NCBI GenBank assembly: GCA_024138015.1
Contig: JAMXBB010000006.1
Location: 77,745,057 to 77,809,056 of the forward strand
Direction: 5' to 3'
From: Lumnitzera littorea
Taxonomy: Eukaryota; Streptophyta; Magnoliopsida; Myrtales; Combretaceae
Length of the DNA: 64,000 nt
Shown: positions 25,461 through 38,537 of the stretch, piece after piece
How positions within the stretch are numbered: the first letter of the stretch is position 1
Layout of the letters: every line of letters starts with the position of its first letter
Position numbers and translations under genes: made by a program
Notes under the pieces: model-generated
Told to the model about the DNA's origin: nothing
The model's database searches: none
Seen by the model: only the letters and a program-made list of their open reading frames with translations

Positions 25461-26520
25461 CATAGCCTCCACCTCTACCATCACTGTCACTTCTTCTGCC
25501 ACTAGTTGGCCCAACAAGAGCTATGCCTTTAGCATACCTCAACTTTAGACTACAACATAGTATATTATTAGAATTCATTCACTATAATAGGTATTTTGAG
25601 GGTGTTACAAGTCGACTTGATGAGGTTGAGGATTGGTTGAATCAGGTAGAAGGATCATTTGAGGCATTCCAAGTGCCACCATACCTTCGACTTATGGCAC
25701 TTACCTATTGAAGATACAGGAACATACTTGGTGGGAGTCCAAGCAACAAGATTTTAGAGTTCTAATTACATGGGAATTCTTCAGACATGAGTTTCTTGCA
25801 TATTATTTTTCAGGAAGCTTAAGGAAGAAGTATAGTGAGGATTAGCTAGATATTGTGAAAGGAACTTATACTATTAAATAGAACAAAGCTAAGTTCAATA
25901 GACTACTGTAGTTTGCACCCCTAAAGTATTAGACTAGTGATTGGTTAAAGATGCAAATATTTTCTCAAGGATTTGATCTTGACATGAAAAGGAGGCTCTT
26001 GGAATTTGAGCCAAGGAATTTTGTTGATATGGTGGAAAAGGTGAGAGTGTTGGATAATGCAAAAAGACAAAGTGAAGAGACTAGTAGGCACAAGGTCAAT
26101 GTGTTTGGTAAGTAACCTTTTGAAGGGTTAACTTGTAGCTGTAGTAGTGGTAAGTTAAGGAAGTTTCTAAGACCATGAAAGACATTTCAAAAGAAGATTA
26201 TTAGTAGAGCATCTAAGTGCTGGAAATGCAGAGGAAATAATTTCCCTAGAGATTGTCCTCGGTTGCAAGGCAAATGCTTCTTTTGTGGCGATGGATAACA
26301 TCGAGTGACCAACTATCCTAAAAAGAATACCACCACCTATTTCATTTGCAATAAAGTTGGACACTTCTCTATTAGTTATCCACAACGCTTAGTTAGTATT
26401 GCTCAAGTTTCCAAGCCATCACCAATAGTTGACCCCCCTACCTTTGGAAAGGCTATCGGAGGATCAAGTTTAGGAAATACTTGCCTAAGTGAAACAAACA
26501 TTGCTAAATGTACAATTTAG
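25460..26520 (+). pseudogene. Tekay/Del-like gag remnant
   Basis: The gag core is read through several stops: RYFEGVTSRLDEVEDWLNQV with EGSFEAFQVPPY (about 25,580-25,685), then QIFSQGFDLDMKRRLLEFEP and VDMVEKVRVLDNAKRQSEET (25,950-26,085). Three zinc-knuckle-like repeats follow at about 26,215-26,380: CWKCRGNNFPRDCP, CFFCGDGXHRVTNYP and FICNKVGHFSISYP. The first keeps its cysteines but has N for the expected glycine/histidine positions; the other two have lost the final cysteine. The multiple-knuckle layout is usual for this lineage. The stop in the second knuckle is a single-base change. Gag would form the nucleocapsid; this copy cannot. Confidence 0.8.
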
Positions 26521-26729
26521 AGGTGACTAAGATTATGAAGATTATTTATGTGAAGATCTTGAAGTGCATGAGGAAGTTGAGGAATTTGTTGTTATCAAGC
26601 TCATTGTAGGTATGTACTCTAACTTCTCTTTTTTTAGGTTGCTAAGAGTAGGTTAAGTAATACAAGTCTTAGCAAAGTGATACTAAGTAACAAAGACTTA
26701 AAAGTGTAAATTTTAAGTTGCTAAAACTT

Positions 26730-29606
26730 GAGAATAAGGCTTATAATTATGATTGAAGGAACATTAAAATAGTTGGGGTACTTAATTTATACCTTGTTCG
26801 ATACGGGAGACATACAATCCTTCATAGCCCTTAAAGTGGTAAAGCAAGCTAATTTGCTTATAATTGCCATTGAGTCTAGTTTTAGGGTAAGAACTCCTTT
26901 GGGAAGTGTCATGGTTATAAGGGAAATGGTGAAAGGATGTCCTTTGAGGATTCAAAACTTTGATAGTAAAGCAAATATGATTCTCCTTGAAATGAGTAAA
27001 TACAAAGCCATACTAGGGATGGGCTAGATGACAAGTACCAAAGCCACTGTTGACTGTCAAGAGAAGAATGTAGTGTTTGAAACCTCCGAAGGAGCAAAAT
27101 TCAAATTTAAAGGAGATTCAACAAGAGTAGGAATACAAGAGTTGATGATAGATGTTAGTTGGTTGAATGCTCTTGAAGCAGATTCGAAGAAACTAAATAG
27201 TAAGGAAATTCATGTTGTAAATGAGTTTCTTGACATTTTTCCCAATGAGTTACTCAAATTACCACCTAAAAGAGAAATTGATTCTATTATTGATCCGATG
27301 TTATGAATTGAACTGATCTCAAGAGCTCCATAAAGAATGGCTCCAGTTGAGTTGAAGGAGCTCAAGAATCAATTGCAAGAGCTACTAAACCAGGGTTTTA
27401 TAAGGCTAAGTGTGTCACCTTAGGGCACACCAGTACTATTTGTCAAGAAAAATGATGGATCACTTAGGCTTTACATTGATTACCGAGACTTAAATAAGGT
27501 GACCATGAAAAATAAGTATCCACTCCAGCGTATAGACAATATGTTCGACTAGTTACAAGGTGTAAGTATATTTTCCAAGATTGATTTGAGATCAAACCAT
27601 CATCAATTGAGAATTAAGCCTGAGGATACTCCTAAGATAGCTTTTCAAACATGAGGTGGCCACTATGAATTCCTTATGATGCCTTCAGTCTAATGAATGC
27701 AGTTGCAAAATTTATGGATTCAATGAATTGTGTGTTCACACCATTGTTAGATAAGTGTATGATTATGTTGATTGATGATATTTTAGTGTACTCTACCATA
27801 CTTGAGGAGCATGAGGAACACTTAAGAATGGTATTGCAAATACTACAAGAGCATAAACTGTATGCCAAATTATCCAATTATGACTTCTAGTTGAAAGAGA
27901 TATCATTTCTTGGCCAAGTAGTTATAGGAAATGGCATCTTAGTTGACCCAAAAAGGATCAAGTCCATTGTAGATTGGAAAAGGCTAGAAATAGTGACCAA
28001 AGTTTAAAGTTTTCATGATTTGGTTGGATACTATAGAAAGTTTGTTAAAGATTTCTCAATAATCGCAAGGCCACTAACTTAGTTAACACAAAAGATGTAA
28101 AGTTTGAGTGGACTGAAAAGCGAGAAATGAGAATCCAAGAGTTGAAAAATAAGTAGGTATATACCATGATTCTTGCATTGCCAAATAATGTTAAGTCCTT
28201 TATAATATATAGTGATGGCTTTAAAAACGGATTAGGTTATGTGTTGATGCAAGGTGGAAAAGTGATAGCCTATGCGCCCAAACAATTGAGGCCACATGAT
28301 CTCAAACTTGAAGCTATGGTATTCACTTTAAAATTATGGTGACATTACTTTTATGGATAGTAGTATAAGATCTACACTAATCATAAAAGCCTTAAGTACC
28401 TGTTCACTCAAAAGGAATTAAATATGAGGCAAAGAAGATGGATTGAGCTAATCAAGGACTATGATTTGGGAATTAATTATTGTCCTAGTAGAGTGAATGT
28501 CATTGCTAATGCTTTAAGTAGAAAGAATCATGCTAAAGTTGCTTCTCTTCTTACTGAGCAGAATAAGCCAATCAAAGAGTTTGAAAGGTTAAATCTGGAA
28601 TTCTCATGCATGAGATGGATGCAAAGTTGTCGAATTTAATGGTTAAGCTAACCTCGATGGAAAGAATTCAGGAAGTGCAGCAGAATGACCCTACCTTAAT
28701 CTGGGTAAGAGAAGAAATGGTAAGTGGGAAACATTCTGACTTCAAAATAGATGAACATAGGGCACTTCACATGAATGATAGATTATGTGTACCCCAACAT
28801 TCTAAAGCTTTGAAAAGAAACTTTAAGTGGAGCTCACTATTCTCTGGTCATATCATCTACCTTGGAGGAGCAAAAATGTATCAAGATCTTAAAAAGCACT
28901 TTTGGTGGAACAGTATAAAATAGGATGTTGCCAATTTTGTGTTGAAATGTGAGACCTACCAAAGAGTAATGGCTAAATACCAATGACTAGGCAAACTGTT
29001 GCAACCAATACTTATTCTTGAATGTAAGTGGGACCAAATATCTAAGGATTTTGTGTGTGGATTGCCTTAGATAGCCACTGGTTTTGATGCGATCTAGGTG
29101 ATTATTGATTAACTCACCAATTCAGTCCACTTCCTACCAATCAATATGACCTTCTCTTTAAAAAAGTTGGCTCGAATTTACATAAAGGAAAGAGTAAAGT
29201 TGCATGTAGTACCAATAGGGATTGTGATAGATAGAAATCTTCGGTTTGTGTCAAAGTATTGGGCAAGCTTACAGAAAGTGATGGGGATAAAGCTACAATT
29301 TAGTACAACATATTATGTATAGATTGAAGGATAGTTGGAAAGGATCATATAGACCTTGGAGGATACTAAAGGCATGTGCCATTGAGTTTAAAGGGAGTTG
29401 GGATGCTCATTTTCCCTTAGTTGAATTTGCTTACAATAATAGCTACCACTCTACTATTCAAATGCCACCATATGAAGCCTTGTATGGATAAAAGTGCCAA
29501 TTCCTATTGTTTTGGGATGATGTGAAGAAAGTGGCATTATGACTGAATCTAATATAAGAAGTAGTCGATAAGGTTGCTATTATTAAGTAGAAAATGAAGG
29601 AACCAT
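26730..29606 (+). pseudogene. Tekay/Del-like pol remnant (PR-RT-RNase H-IN)
   Basis: Protease has an intact catalytic triad DTG (26,810-26,818, within LFDTGDIQSFI) and RVRTPLGSVMV. A linker follows (FLDIFPNELLKLPPKREIDS, 27,215-27,285). Reverse transcriptase spans about 27,340-28,070 with TPVLFVKKNDGSLRLYIDYR, IFSKIDLRSNHHQLRIKPED and catalytic LIDDILVYS (about 27,767-27,793). RNase H is at about 28,195-28,540 (IIYSDGFKNGLGYVLMQGGK; INYCPSRVNVIANALSRK). Integrase is at about 28,730-29,560: its zinc-finger CETYQ shows the second cysteine changed to tyrosine, and acidic residues remain in IVIDRNLRF and LERIIQTLED. Stops at 27,421, 27,550, 27,652 and 29,095, plus frameshifts near 27,690 and 28,080, inactivate it. 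The frame ends at 29,606 where the minus-strand LTR copy begins, so the chromodomain end is absent. Confidence 0.87.
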
Positions 29607-29966
29607 TGTTACAGCCTAAAGGGTTAGTTAAGTTGTGATAATACCGCCGTATACTATGGGAAGATCCAATATCAAGTATCGCTCTTAATCAGGAACCTTT
29701 AGCATACTACGCAAGGCGTCACACAACTCTAACTTCCACTTAGAGACTCGTATCAAGCAATAATAGAGTATTAAAGATAAGTTAAGTCATCATAAATAGG
29801 TCTATGATAAACTAACAGGGTCAAACATTCCTCCATTAAGTCTTACAGATCCAAGATAAAATGAAAACAATAGTCTATGCTACTCAAAATTCTAAAAGAT
29901 ATAAATGAGTTTAGAGAGTCTAAATAGCATATAAGTGACCACTCATTCTCTCTTCATCTCACTAAC
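29607..29966 (-). repeat. Fragment of a long LTR (C6), outer part
   Basis: Starts TGTTACAGCC and aligns with the reverse complement of the right end of C2 (20,200-20,374): shared words include AAGATCCAATATCAAG, CTTAATCAGGAACCTTTAGC and ACTACGCAAGGCGT. It interrupts pol of the Tekay-like element and is itself interrupted at 29,967. Its continuation appears to be around 34,560-35,050 (see that entry). Confidence 0.6.
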
Positions 29967-32900
29967 TGTAGCGACCTTAGGAGGGGCATAGTAGTATTGC
30001 CTAGAATTTTCATATCACGTATGCACCAATGATAAGAAAATTGCTTACAAGTCAAAGATTGCAAGACTCTAAATAGTTATTTACTAAAGTCTTCAATTTT
30101 AGTTCATTGACTCATTATATAATATAAATAATTATGAATATCCATTTTGCCACAATTCCTCAGAACCGCAAAGAATTGGTATCCCCTACTAAAATAGTGA
30201 AATAAGATAGACAATTCCAGAAAATTGTAAACCTGCTAAAGATGCTAAACTTAATTGAGATATTTGTCGTTTTTCGAACCATTCCGAATTAACTACACAA
30301 GCTTTTCATCATACTGATTTAATGATAGCACTCTGCACTCGAATCCTATCCCATTCCCAACTATTGATCAACCTACAAGGAAAAGAATTGTTGGGGGTGT
30401 AAGCTTACGCTTAGTGAGATAAATACCCTCATCAATAACACATGGCAAAATTTATTAGATGTACAATCATATGAATGCATGAACAATCGGTATGCCAAAC
30501 AACGTATGCAGTGACCTAGGAACTGCATGCGACTCAGAATTACGCCCGCTGTAGTTGGGGTTTGGAGATAATTAACCGACCCAAACCAAAATCCGGGTTC
30601 TAAACCTTGGGATTTAATTCATTAGTACTATTGTGCTTAAGTCAAAACAAAACTATATATATATATACATATATATACTTTCACTACCGAATAATAAATC
30701 ATATTTTCAAAATCCCAAGTCTAGCGGTGTGGTGGCCTCCACAATCTACAAACACATGCCTTAAAGCAGAAGCCACAAGACTCGTCCCCTCATCGATGGT
30801 TGGCGTCTCTCGGCGCCTAGTAAGCCCATCAGCTTAGGACAGAAACTCACTATATATGATGACATAGCTAATGCCCAATCCTACAGGAGACACGTCCTCC
30901 TGTGAGTCCCTTTCAATCTTCTGCATAAAGCGATAGTCGATGTTATCCGTATACAATATGGGGAATGCATGATTCATTTTGATTTCTTAATCGTATAAGT
31001 GATTAACTCAATTTTCAGAGTGATCAGACAATTTCATTTCATATAATTTACATATATGTATAATGCAAACAATTCCCATTGTTAAATATAATTAATAAGT
31101 TATCGCATTCATCCATAAATTCATATACATGCATTTCTCATATCCCACAAGCATCTAAATATATATATATATATATAAGTTTAGGTGCATCTATCCTACA
31201 AGCAAAATCAAGTAAAGAGTCATCGGGAATTTACTCACTCAACTATGCGGATCAATCAAAATAATCTGAGATAGGTCGTCTCCCAAAAGCGGGGTCCCTT
31301 GGACATCGCAAATACGATACTTTAAGGATTTGAATTAAAACCTAGAAAACTAAGCTAAAACCCTTTAAGTTATATTTTTGACTTGGTTTCATAATTTTTC
31401 CCGGTTTTACTTAAAAGTTCAATTGCGTATAACTTTTTCGTTTTAAATCCGATTTTTATGATCTTATAGTCAATCTTCATCATTTTTGAGTGTACTTTAA
31501 CGTGGTGAGGTTATATTTTCATGATGAGGCACAAAAAACTGCCCATAGGTCTGAACAGTAGTGATCCTCATGATTTGGAGTGCTTTTAGGCTTTGTTTGG
31601 TTAATGAGCTTTTTGGTAATTGAGAAATCCTTTAGGCTTGGTCTTAAGGTTTTATCCTAAGCTCAAAATACTCCTTGAGATCAGATTTACAACTTTGATT
31701 TATACTCCTAAGGCTAACAACCACTTCATGGTCTCTTTAGTGGGCTTAAGTTGTCAAATGGGCTTATTTTTGGTTCAAACTAAAGTTAGTGACTTTATAG
31801 GGCCTATGGAGTCTTAGGTGGATTTCTTGTAGGCTTCAAAACAACTTCTCTTAATGTTTTAAAGTACTGGTCATAATTTTATTGAAGGACTAACTTAGAG
31901 TTCTAGGCTTGTTTTGAGAGTTTTAGGCTCGGTTTTGAGTTTTAGGCTTTGCATACTTACTATACTTGCTTTAGTTGATCTTTTCACTTTGTTCACTTAC
32001 TTTTATCATATTTTTAAGTGTCTTTTACCCATGTTCCAGATCTGGTCGTGATGATTCCAACGGATTCTCACTTGGTTTTTCAACTTGTTTCATCATTTCC
32101 TTAAGTTTAGGTGTTTAAATCATGCACTTAAACTACTTATATCCAAATCTTAACTTAACTTTTCTTCCATAAAATGATTCTTTAACTCAAGCTTTACACA
32201 AAGAAATAGAAGATCTTACACTTATTACAACTTCCATATCATAGCTCATGTTATACAAAGTTGGTTTCTTCATAAAACTTCATGTGATTAATTTTTCCTT
32301 AACCTTAGTCTAGATTTGAACATATTTAACTTAATGGAAATAAAATCAACATCCAAATGACTTTTGAAACCTCATGTCCAGCATGCTCATCTGCCATTCA
32401 AGTTCTTGTTTCAAGATTTTCTCAACTTAAAATCTTCCATTCAAAGCGTTAAACAAGTGTTTACAAAACACCAACTTTACATGCTCGTGTTTCAACTTCA
32501 TGTAAGGGTTTCATGAGTTTGTTTCTTAGAATGGTCTTTGGTGTTATAACAACTTAAATCATACTTATATCTTTAAGAAAGCAAAGTCTCCTAACATAAA
32601 CATTAACCTACCCATCATAAGAAACACTTACTCGTCCTTAAAGTAAAATACGGTGGTTGTGCACAAAGGTTCCACTTAAGCTCTTAACTTTGCTTCCTCT
32701 TTTTGCAACCTTTTGGAAACCCGAATTGTTTGATCTTTTGGAATGGGGTTTGTGGAAGGTTCTAATGGTTCTAGAAGAGCTTAGATGTTGAAAGAAAATG
32801 ACACAAGAAAAAGAGAAGGAAATGCCGTGAGTAAAGCTTGGAAAAATGGGGGCAAAGTTGATTTTGTGGGGTAAGGTTGTTTCTCCTTTTTATGTTTATT

Positions 32901-33747
32901 TCAAATGAGAGAAAGAAGATGTGAAAGTGAAATTGAAAGTGAGAGAAGTAAGGGAGAGAGTGGCCAATTGGAATTGAGAGAGAATGAGTGTTTAAAATGT
33001 CTTGAAAGTGTTGTCTTGTAGTTTACACAAAAGTCAACAATTGCAATTATTGATGATGTAAGCATTAAGGGGTGAATAGTGGTGTGTAAGAGAAAGTGGT
33101 TGATGGTTCAAAGACAAGAGTGTGACCCCCCTTTTCTCCTTGTTTAAATCTACCATTTAATTTCCTTTGGGGTCATGGAATGGTCTTGTCTCATTTAATG
33201 AAGTTAAGCATGTGAAATCTTGTGAAAAATTGTCCATATGTAGTATAAGTAAAGGAGTGATAAGGAAAATATCTTATCGTTAAATTTTGATAAGTTATTA
33301 ATTGATAAATGATTCCAACTCTCAATTGATAAGTCATCTAAGGTGATTGGTTGGTCTACTTATTGATGTGTAAGGCTTAGACATGAGGATAAGGGCATGG
33401 TCTTATAAGAAATTATTTTAGGGTTTTTATCTTGCATTGTTTTGTAATTTATGATTTGATTTTTATAAAATTGTGAAATTTTCTAAAGTTGAATGAAATT
33501 ATTCAAATTAAATTATCGATTAATTACTTAGGGTTAAAATTCCTTAATGGTTTTAGGGTTTAGGGTTTTAAGTAACTTTAGAGCTCGCAGTTCTTTAAGG
33601 TTAAGTTTTCTCGATAATTGGTTTTTGAATTGAAAAAATTTAATTTGTTTCTAAATGTAAACTTAAGTTCTCAATTTCATTGATCCTTGGGAACATTCGG
33701 ATGGTACTTTTAATTGAATCATGGGCCCACTAAAAGTAGGGTTTATA
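29967..33747 (-). mobile_element. Solo long LTR, copy C3 (inverted relative to C1)
   Basis: A 3,781-bp block from TGTAGCGACC to GGGTTTATA, the reverse complement of C1 along its whole length; over the first 250 bases roughly nine in ten positions agree by eye. Landmarks: GGGTGTAAGCTTACGCTTAG (30,396), the GC-richer segment 30,715-30,950, the conserved motif at about 31,430-31,490, the pyrimidine/purine leader-like zone 32,680-33,000. The right terminus has TA where C1 has CA. The flanking five bases (CTAAC and TTTGT) do not match, so either the ends have recombined or the neighbouring tail was joined later. No coding capacity. Confidence 0.8.
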
Positions 33748-34541
33748 TTTGTCAATTGATAAGTTATTTAGGATGATTGGTTAATTTACTTATTCATGTG
33801 CACAAATCTTATGTATGAAGATAAAGAGATTGTCTTATATGAAATTCTTTTGGAGTTTATCTCTTAAATTGATTTGTAATTTATGATTTAATTTTTATAA
33901 AATTATGAAAATTTCTAGAATTGAATAAAATTATTCAAATTAAATTCTTAATTAGCTGCTTAGGGTTACAAGTCCTTAATTGTTTTGGGTTTAGAGTTTA
34001 TGGTTTTCATATTTGAGTTTTATCGATAATAAGGTTTCGAATTAAAGAATTAAATTCATTTTTAAATGTAAACTTGGATTCTTAGCTTAGTTTATCCTTA
34101 GGAACATTTGAGAAGTGTTCTTAGTTGAATCACGAGTAAAATAATTTTTGTAAATTTATTAATTTATTCCTTTAATTAGCTTAGTTTTGTTGTTTATTAT
34201 TACTTGAAATAATCCTTGATTCGTTAGTTATCAGTTTTATATGATTTCACAAAATTATTGATAATTTTATTGATTTATGGCTTTTCAAGTATTAAGATAA
34301 TTTTATAAAGTTTTAAAAATTTTTATGATTTGATATTTATAGTTTCTATTAAGTTTAGGTTTACATTTTTTTTAAAGTACGTGTATGTAGGGATTGGGGT
34401 TTTCTTGCATGATAAGGGTTTCCAAATTGTATCATTGGGTCTTTCAAGTTCATTTTAAGTTCCAAGTTCAAAATTTTAATCGGTTTTCATTTTATGTGGT
34501 TTTGTCGACTTAGGGAAATGTCTACGACACTATGTTTAGAA
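33748..34541 (-). repeat. Second, diverged LTR tail next to C3
   Basis: From TTTGTCAATTGATAAGTT this sequence repeats the last 430 bp of C3 (about 33,320-33,747) in the same direction, with perhaps one in five bases different, and then continues with sequence like the end of C4 (TTTTAATCGGTTTTCATTTT near 34,474; AAGGTTAAATTTACA at the edge). It is closer to C5 than to C3 in several places (CTTAATTAGCTGCTTAGG). It is the remaining end of another family member. Confidence 0.6.
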
Positions 34542-36850
34542 GGTTAAATTTACAGAGTCTATACCAACAATCCCTATGTTAGTAGTACAAACCTCAAGCA
34601 ACTTACAACCCAACATTAACTAAAGATCCTGTTGCAACGACAAACTATAAGAAGGTAAGCTATAACCGCTTAGTGAGTAACTTCCTGTCTTATCAACAAA
34701 TAAGTTACAAGCAAGTGAATTAAACAAGCATATGTAATGCAGATAAGCATATGAAATACAACATTGTACCCAATCTACTAGTGATTTTGCAAAGCATAGT
34801 ATTACACCCACCTGGTTAGGAAGTATTTAGGTATGTTAGGACTCGGGTCTCTACATCTAACATCTAAGCATATCCTTTTCTTTCTTGGTAGACCTAAATC
34901 GACAGATATAGCTCAGTTGCAAGTAAAGGGTGACACTCTCCAAAGCCAAGTAGATCCCAAAGGTTGAGGTAAGAACATATCGCATGAATACGTCGTATGA
35001 GGCAATAATAACACATAATACTAATAATGGATTCAAAATATATGATCTCTTGCTCTACTGTATAGTGCTGATGTTACACCCTGAACAAATACTAGGGCTC
35101 AACAAAATGCCATACACTACTTAGAAACTATTAATTAATGCCCATGTTGCCTCACTAGCTTTACCATAATGTACAAGCCTTTGTATATGTACTATTGGAG
35201 TAAGGAGAATACATGCAAAATTCATAAGCAAGAACAAGTATACTTCATAAGTAATATATTTACTTCAAATAACTCTAATAAATGTAACAGGGCTATCTTC
35301 TTTTAATATATGTAATCAATCATCAGTAAGTGAGTCTATCTTCTATGTAAAGTAATATTAAAGGGCGCATGGTGCCATCTATATGTAGACTAGAGAAATT
35401 ATCCATCAAATGATATTACAAACATAATAAGTCTATTAATCTATAATGCAGCTATAAGTCTTCCATTTGCTACCTCGCCAAACTTACATCTGAACAAAAA
35501 GTTGCTAAGCAATACATTACCCAAGGCATAGTACTGCTTAGAGATACCCAAAAGGGACCTTGCAAAAGATTATAGGGGTGTAAGCTATATCTAATTTAGT
35601 GAGAATTATCTCATATTACTCGCAAACAACAACAAGTAAGTTATCAAACATATGAATATATGAACAAGCGAGTGAATGTAGCATCACATGTAGTTAGTTC
35701 GAAAACTACATGAAAGCAAAGGTTTACGCTGCTTGTAGACCAAAGGTTGAGGGTCATAGTTCCACCAAGTGCCCAATCCAATCCAATTATTATGTACTTC
35801 TTAATATATATCCTTAATTACTATATAATCAACTGTTTGTTAAAACACCCTGAGAATAAATTCTCAAGTTACTACCTCCAAATATAGGATGTGCACAACA
35901 ACATTATAGGCTCGGCTCATTTACTTACTCACTACCCTCTTAGCTAACTTAGTTTGCAACTAAATGAGAGAACCTCAACTTAGGACATTCTTTCATTATG
36001 TATGTGATAGTTGATGGCAATTTACATGCAATGCACTATGCATGAAAAATTTTATTTAAGTTTCAATCTACTTAAGTCAATTTCTTTTAGGTGATCAATC
36101 AATTCTCATAGACATTCAAATTCCTATAGTACATGCAACAGTCAACTTTGGTTTTCACTGTTAGTTATGTCAATTTGTCATCATATCAATAGATAAACAA
36201 ACACATGCATAACCTTGATAACCCATACATTTAATTATTATCTTCTTTTAAATGCAGCTATAGTACAATCACAAAACAGAGTAATAGTCATCTAGGTACT
36301 CACACGTCCATTTGTATTAGTCAAGTAATCCTTAAGATATTCCAAAGATTTGTCCACACCACCTATAGCACAATTTGTCAACAGTGAAAATATGTATTAG
36401 TTACTACGATCATAGGATTACTAAATTGATTCTTTTATATTTGTATAGTTATCTTATTATTTCACTTTCTTATACATGTTGCAATTTAGCCATAGTTAAT
36501 AAATTTTCTTATTTTATTATGTTCTTATCTATATTTCTAAAATATAATACTTTAAGGTTGATTAGAAATTGTTGAATTTAACTTATAATTAGTCAATATA
36601 AATTAACTATGAATTCTTAAAAGGTGGCACATGCAATTAGGCTTCTAGCTATCTTGAAATTGTCTTATATTATCTGGTAATATCTTATTCTTATTATATT
36701 TTATATAGTTAGTATATTAGCACTCTAAATATTAATGAATTTCCTAATATCTTAATTATGTTTTCTTAACTGTAATTAGTGTCTTGCTCACCTTCTTAAT
36801 GATTTTTACATATTTTAACTATTTTGATCATGAAAGTCTCTATAGGGTCT
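34542..36850. repeat. Degenerate long-LTR debris
   Basis: No ORF of note. 34,600-34,700 (TATAAGAAGGTAAGCTATAA then CCGCTTAGTGAGTAACTTCC) matches the reverse complement of C2 near 19,860-19,910, so the first part continues the C6 fragment. A second, separate copy of the same landmark occurs at about 35,575-35,620 (GGGTGTAAGCTATATC, TTTAGTGAGAATTATC), so at least two LTR fragments are joined here. 36,370-36,850 is very AT-rich and unassigned. The tandem array begins immediately after. Confidence 0.5.
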
Positions 36851-36856
36851 TGACAA

Positions 36857-38537
36857 ACTCTTAAATAGCCAAAGCTTATTTCAAGGATAATAAAGGTTCC
36901 TAGCGAGTAACTTAAGTTCCTTGACTAAAGATTGCTTAGTTTTATGATTGAAGATAACCAAAATTCCTAATCCAAGGATACTGTGGAAATTGCGATGTAT
37001 CCTTAGTTTCGAAAATGTTGGATTACTTGATTTCACGATGGAGAGTAACCAAAGCTCTCGCTCTAATGGTAATCGAGGCTCCTTAATCGCCAAAGGATCT
37101 TTCAAGAATGAATAAGGTTCTCGCAAAATAAACTAAGTTGCTAAAGACAAGGATTACTTGGTGTCACGATTGAGAATCACTAAGATTCATAATCTAAGGA
37201 TTCTAAAATGTTTTGGAATAACCCTAGCTCCTCGGACAACAAATTACTTGATTTAACGAATTGGTATAACCAAAGTTCCTAGCTTAAGAATAACCGAGAC
37301 TCCTAAGCTGCCAAAGCTTTTTTTAAAGAATAACGAATGCTCTTGTCAGATAGCCTGAGTTCACAATAAGAAGGATAACTTGGTTTTATGATCAAGTTAG
37401 CCAAGGTTTATAATGTAGGGAATCAAGGGAATTTGTGGAAAGAAATTAGATCGTGAAAAGATGAATTACTCGAACTTGCAACTCAAGATAACCAAACTTC
37501 CTGATTTGAAGATAATGATGACACCTAAATAGCTAGAGCTTCTTTCAAGAATAATTGAGGTTTCTTGTTGAACAAACCATGCTCCTAAAAAGAAGGATTA
37601 CTTGGTTTCACGATTGAGAATAGCTGGAGACCGTAGTTTGAGGATTCATAAAAATTGCTGGAATAACATTAGTTGCTAATAAGATGGATTATTTGATTTT
37701 ATGATCAAGAATTACCATGGTTCCTAACCTAAACATGACGAAAACTCCTAAATAACCAAAACGTCTTTCAAGAATAACGAAGGTTCTTGTCTAACAACCT
37801 ACATTCCTAAATAGAAAGAGTTGGTTGTACAATTTAGGATAGTTAAGGTTCTTAACCTATTGGTTCTTAAGAACTTGCACAGTAATCTTAGTTCCAAATA
37901 AGATAAACTACTGGATTTCACGATTGAGGACAAGCATAGTTCTTAATCCATGTATTGTATGGAACATGTGAGACGACCTAAGATTATGGAAAGATAGATT
38001 AGTTGATTCTACTAATGAAAATGCTCGTGTTCCCAAACTAAGGATAACTAAGACTCTTAAATAGCCAAAGCTAATTTCAAGAACAACTAAGGTTCTTATA
38101 GAACAGACTAAGTTCCCAAAAAGAAGAGTTACTTAATTTCACAATTGAGAATAACTAAGGTTTGTAATATGAGGACTCTTATGAACTTATGAAATAACCA
38201 TAGCTCTTAATGAGGTAGATTACTTGATTTTACAATTTAGAATGGCCAAAGTTCTTAACCTAAAGATAATCAAGGCTCCAAAATAGCCAAAAGTTCTCTG
38301 AAGAATAACTATGATTCTTATGCAATAACTTAAGTTCCTTAACATAAGGATTACTTGGTTTCACTATTACGGTTAGCCGTAGTTCCTAATGTAAGGATTC
38401 TTAGAATCTCTTGCAATAATCTTAGCTCCTAAAGGCAATTGAATGCTTGATTTAATGATTCTGAATAACCTAAGTTCCTGACCTAAGGATAATTGAGACT
38501 CTTAAATAGCCAAAGTTTTTTTCAAGGATAAAGGAGG
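36857..38537. repeat. Array segment 1, including its left edge
   Basis: One complete higher-order unit plus the start of the next. The array begins within a monomer (at CTCTTAAATAGCCAAAGC) directly against AT-rich LTR debris. It ends at the GGAGG duplication of the C4 insertion. Confidence 0.85.

Larger units (their letters stand above)
16366..29606 (+). mobile_element. Tekay/Del-like Ty3/gypsy element, 3' end lost
   Basis: Plus-strand element comprising a long 5' LTR (with a nested solo LTR), a tRNA-Met primer site at 23,778, a leader, gag (about 25,460-26,520) and pol to 29,606, where a minus-strand LTR begins. Long LTRs of 3-4 kb and the pol wording (LFDTG protease, LARIYIKERVKLHVVPIGIV, FAYNNSYHSTIQMPPYEALY) fit the Tekay/Del lineage. 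The chromodomain and 3' LTR are missing. The element is inactive. Confidence 0.72.
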
